Below, piece by piece: positions 59,719-64,000 of a DNA stretch of 64,000 nucleotides. This DNA comes from Davidsoniella eucalypti (Eukaryota; Ascomycota; Sordariomycetes; Microascales; Ceratocystidaceae). Position 1 is the first letter of the stretch, and each line of letters starts with the position of its first letter. Location of the stretch: assembly GCA_004009845.1 (NCBI GenBank), contig RMBW01000021.1, positions 301,240 through 365,239 of the forward strand. Direction: 5' to 3'. The translations under genes were made by a program, and so were the position numbers. The notes beneath the pieces were generated by a model, which saw only the letters and a list, made by a program, of their open reading frames with translations, was not told the DNA's origin and did no database searches.

Positions 59719-62700
59719 CTATCGAGTTTCGGGCTTCAAACTTTCCCATCCACCAAGAACTTCGGCGTGGTCATCCAGCAGATCTAGTTCGGCTGTATTT
59801 TGGGTAGAAGAAGTCGAGGCGAGGACTGGTTTCCTCTTCGTTGGGATAGGGGGCTTTGCACTATTTCCTATGTCTGCAGCTGGCAAGGAAGGCGAGGCAG
59901 ATGATTTAGATGCTGATGCCGATACTAGTCTTGGTGGTGAGCGGGATCGTATTTGACTTGGCTGTACTGCTGCTAGTGGAGTCATGCCTGGAAGCCGTAC
60001 ACCTGCGGGACTTGCATGACTCTTAGGAGGTTCAAATGAGCTTCTAGTGGCTGGCGAGCCTGAGGTGGCAATGGGCGAGGAGCTTATAAGTCGAGACGGT
60101 GTGTGTAAAGCCGCTGAATCCACCATACCTGGTAACCCAACGACATTGCCGTTACTGCGTGGCGTAGACGGGCCATTTCTGGCTATCTCAGACAGCCGTA
60201 CAGGTGGAGGAGATTGAGTGATGCTAGAGAATGCACCCGGACTGGCTGACTTTAATGAATCCTGACGACCGACCGGAACTCGTTGGATAGAAGAGGTCGA
60301 AGTTCGGGTTGGAAGTGGCGGAGGAATGGTTGAAGATGGTGACGTGGTGGCTAAAGGAGTAGATCCAGTGGCGGTAGAGTCGGCCACCTCTTCCGAGTCT
60401 TTGCCGTTACTGGAAGCTAGATGATGCGGCTTGCGGGCAATAGGTGGAGGCGCCTTTGAAGTATTGGAAGCTGCTGATGAGTTGCTGATGGTTTCCTTCA
60501 GGGGAGGCATGACTGGAGCATTGGAAATTGCTGGCTGAGGCTGTAAAGGCTGTTGCAATAAGCCGATTCCACCTGGCCCGACGGTGTTCCGAGACGGAGG
60601 CACTGCAGGACCGGCCCTGGGCATTGTCTGTATCATAGTTGGCGGAGACATCGAGGTGGACATTGTACTTGTGCTTGTAGCAGCTGAGATCTGTCGTCTT
60701 GGAGGGGGAGGTGGCGGTGGTTCTTGGCGGGCTCCTGTGGGCGTAGAAGATGCCCCCTCTGATATGCTTAGCCGACTAAACTTGACCGGCACATTGGATT
60801 GTCCTGGACGGCGCGCCGAGGCCATCATGGCAGGTAAATTGACCACTTCATATGGCGAACTAGAGATACTACTCGACACGCTTTGCTGTGACGTTGACCG
60901 TGGCACGGCAATCCAATCTGGCTCCTCAGAATGAGCAAATGGGTTGCTGGCTCGTCCGGGATTGAGAGCCATATTGCGTGCTGTAGTGCTTGAGTTGTCG
61001 CCTTTCTTTGACCGTGGGATTTCAACGCGGGCCGGTTGACCGTTCTCGAGCCACCATCGTTGCTTATCAGAGCTAGCCGGAGGTAGACCTGGCTCAACCG
61101 AGTCATAGCCAATGAACTCCTCGTCGTCTGTGTTGGCGCTGTCTGTATCGATCAACGCTGTAGATGACCCAACCACCGATTTGCGTTTGCGGTACAACTC
61201 CTCGCTGATTGTATGACGGCGCTTCTCGTCAATCTGGCTGACCATACATTCAAAAATAGCATAAACAGGCCGATGATCAGAGAAGTATAGGGGCGCGCAG
61301 TTGTATGTGTACTGCTTTAGATTGGTGCCCTTGCGTAGGATACGATCTGTCCAGGCGGGAATACGGGCTTTCTCTGAAGTATCGTACTCGTTTGAACCAA
61401 CGTCAAACTTGTAAGTGGGGTCAAAGGCAATGCGAGATTCATTGTAGAAAGGGAAAGCTAGGCCAGCACCCATCTGCAAATTGAGCTGATCGTTATCATA
61501 TAGCGAAAACAGATCGCCTCTACGAATATGGTCCTTTGTGGCTTCTAGATCCAGGCCAATGCGGTAGTTGAAATCGCCTAGCCAGATGACAGATTCATGG
61601 TCATCGATGGACCGGCCGCGCTGGAAGCGGATGCCATCGTTGATGGTGACATAGTCACGGTTGCGTTCTTCGTAGTTGGCAAAGCCTGCAGCTAAATGTG
61701 CTGTTACGAAACACAGCGAAGTACTGGCATATGTGAAGCGGATTGCCACGGCTCCTTTGTTGCCCGCCATGCCCGATAAGCCCGTCTTTTTGGTAGCACC
61801 CTCGACGTCTTTGATGTTTTCCAGCTCTGATGCCTTGACAAAGATGCACAAAGCAGCGCCGACTAGTTGGCCACTCCGAAGTAAGACATACTTCTCGCCA
61901 CCAACACGTTCAGCATTTTTGTTGAGCGTATTCTTTACTGCCTTCTCCCACAACTGCTTGCGAGTTGGATCACTATTCATGATCTGTTGAGGACTTAGCT
62001 CGACAATTTCCTGAAAGCCGCAGACCACAATTTTGGGCTGTTCGTTTTGGAGCTCTGGCGGACAAATCCATGGCGAGAGATCGTGATCTAGACCATCGGT
62101 ACGACCATTAAGATTGAATGTGCCAACCCACATGGTGATGGGCTGGGAACTCGAGTATTCAGCCGAGCGTTTGGATAGCTCGACTGACACAAAATCACTG
62201 ATGGGGTCGTATAGATGGACCGGACTTTGCCCAACAAGCCGCCCGAGAAGCATATCGATCGTGTTTTGGCGTTGAGGGTCTGTGAAATTGTTGTGATAGA
62301 GACGTTGCGCCGACTTGCGTAGATCGGCCATAGCACCCGAAAGAGACATTTTGCCATGCCTGGTGAACGATGTTTTGAGCGCGCCTGTACCAGCATATAT
62401 CTTGGAGAGAGAATCACCATTGTCAGCCCATAGACTAGAATGAGAAGACCAGAAATCAGCGGTAGCGTATTCGCCTCTATGGCCCAAGAAAGATTCCACG
62501 GCCATTTGGGATATAATAGTTTGTATGAGGTTTGTTCGGTCCAGACAGTCGAGACAGTTTGTTCGGAATGTGCCTTCTTGTTCCATTATGGGAACCATTC
62601 TACGCACATCACTTCTGGGCCTCGCGTCTAATGAATCGTCTGTCTCATCGGCAAAGTAATAGGCAAACCCGTCGGCAGAATGTTCAATCAAGCTTCGGAT

Positions 62701-64000
62701 ATATCGAGCAGCCTCATATCCCATGGTCTTAGTCTCGGCGTGGAAATCATACTCGGTGCATTGGAGTAGGGCGTGATTACTTGAGGCCTGGCCATTCGCT
62801 GTTCGATACAATGGGCAATGCTTGATGCCGTAGCGATATAGCGCCGTTAGCTCGGTTTCTCCAGATTTTGTTTCGCTTAGCAAGTTCACGACGTGGACAG
62901 CTCCGTATTGATGCTCCAAATCGTCAAAGTGTTTGTCAAAGGCGGGTTGTGTTCCCTCGGGAGACCTGGTGATTGTGATTTTTTGTCTGCCGGGGACAAG
63001 GTCGGCTGCTTGCTCCCAAAATACAGGTACTGAACCGCGTACTTGAACATAGGAGAAAATGGTGCCAGTGGGACTCCAGTATGTAGTCTCAGTTTCAACA
63101 AAGTTGGCTACATTGCCGTCATCGTCAATGCCACGTGCATTGAAGCGAGTGCCGGCTCTACGGCATGAAAGCCGCGATATGACACTCAAAGAAGATCCAG
63201 GCCCAGAGGCCATGTTGCCACTCAGAGGCGCTCTGTGTTGAGGTATGACCAAAGTGCTGCAGAATCCACGGATTACAGATGTGAGGATGTGGGACTGATC
63301 AAGGGCCTGGCGGACCTCTGGTATCAAGCGTGACCGGAATTCAATCAGAGGCTTGATCATGAAGGAGTTCCATAAAAATGCTTCATCGAAGTTGTCAATG
63401 TTATAAGAATTTGTGTTGATGGGCCTGTTTCGGGAGAAATGATGGTGTTAGTCAGCTAGCTTTGCGATTACATATTTAAGATATCTTAAGACAATGGTGG
63501 TTATACACCAAGTAGGATTTCTACATACCTATCCTGTAAGCGGTTTGTAATATCAAACTCTGTACTGTAGTAGAAACTGCCATTGCTTAGTAACTTGCGT
63601 AGTTCCATACACGGGTGAGCTTCTGCGAGGTTTTCCGGGCCTGCTAGATAGTCACGCCGAGGCTGTGCGCCTGGGGAATAGAAATCCGAAGCAACATCTT
63701 CGACCCAGTTATCAGACATATTGATATGCTCATCGTACTGCGACGAGCTGAGGCAGTAAAAGGTCACGGCGTCGATACGTTTCACGGTCTCATTTGGTCT
63801 AATGGTAGCCACTTCTGAGACCCTGCTGATGATGCATAGGAAAACATCGCCGTCGGCGGTAATGAGGCCTAGCGTTCCATGTACAGGCTGAGCTGTGAGC
63901 TTGATATAGTCCTCGTGAAGCGTCTCGTTGTGGGGTGTTAGCTCGACCATACATTTGGGAAGGGCGCCGGATTCTGATATGGCCTGAGGCCGGTACGCCG
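59719..64000 (-). CDS. synaptojanin-like phosphoinositide phosphatase (Sac1 + 5-phosphatase), 5' end outside window
   Basis: Exon 1 enters from the right edge (64000-63529) and exon 2 is 63424-59719. Intron 63425-63528 (GTATGT to ACAG) joins LQD/R/PINTNSYNIDNF. The visible part is 1391 residues and is open upstream of an internal Met at 63950 (ALPKCMVELTPHN), so the start is missing. The Sac1 domain has an intact CX5R(T/S) motif (TNCLDCLDRTN, Cys codon 62554-62556). The inositol 5-phosphatase domain has VIWLGDFNYRIGL (about 61561-61600) and RIPAWTDRIL (about 61330-61360), both catalytic signatures intact. A Pro/Ser-rich tail of ~500 residues follows, with PPPPPPRR and KPPIPTKRK motifs for SH3-type partners. 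Yeast Inp51/52/53 dephosphorylate PI(4,5)P2 and monophosphoinositides at the plasma membrane in endocytosis. Which paralogue this is cannot be decided here. Confidence 0.93.

Overview
The window is nuclear DNA from a filamentous ascomycete (Pezizomycotina). Nearly all genes carry short GT-AG introns with CTAAC, CTGAC or CTAAT branch sites shortly before the acceptor. Several encoded proteins (DUF3176-like, DUF7727-like, AA1-like, the small INWAF-type protein) are families I know from this subphylum. 14-3-3, SERCA, proteasome beta3 and eL36 read as ordinary ascomycete orthologues. The class cannot be resolved from sequence alone. Gene spans cover about 25 of the 64 kb. Coding islands are separated by long AT-rich or pyrimidine-rich intervals of up to 8 kb.

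Layout. 1-4 kb: the 3' part of a DUF3176-like membrane protein, a mitochondrial OPA3-like gene and an unrecognised gene. 4-12 kb: no convincing gene, ending in a 2-kb pyrimidine-rich tract ahead of a four-helix membrane protein (DUF7727-like, 12.1 kb). 14-20.5 kb: minus-strand RTC3/SBDS-like gene and a large six-exon Rho guanine nucleotide exchange factor. 20.5-26.9 kb: empty. 26.9-35.5 kb: the housekeeping cluster. It holds SERCA Ca2+-ATPase (+), proteasome beta3 PUP3 (-), a UBX/TUG-like Cdc48 cofactor (+) and ribosomal protein eL36 (-). PUP3 and the UBX gene are divergent over a 0.7-kb shared promoter. 35.5-39 kb: degenerate DNA with a pogo-type transposase relic. 39-42.3 kb: a small secreted AA1-like protein, a secreted class 3 lipase and a small conserved cytosolic-type protein (-). 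42.3-46 kb: repeat-bearing DNA. 46-48.4 kb: 14-3-3 gene. 50.3-51 kb: unrecognised proline/serine-rich protein (-). 51-59.7 kb: gene-free, with a second copy of a dispersed repeat and another transposase relic. 59.7-64 kb: synaptojanin-like phosphoinositide phosphatase (-), running off the right edge.

The genes do not form a biosynthetic or defence cluster; this is an ordinary mixed housekeeping neighbourhood. The most notable features are gene-structural. The 14-3-3 gene has an 8-nt microexon. PUP3 has an ATG-only first coding exon followed by a 19-nt microexon. RTC3 has a hidden short last exon. A previously unlabelled dispersed repeat occurs in two inverted copies 12 kb apart. I found no undescribed multi-gene system, tRNA, rRNA or CRISPR. 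All exon coordinates were deduced by reading splice signals and protein continuity by eye.
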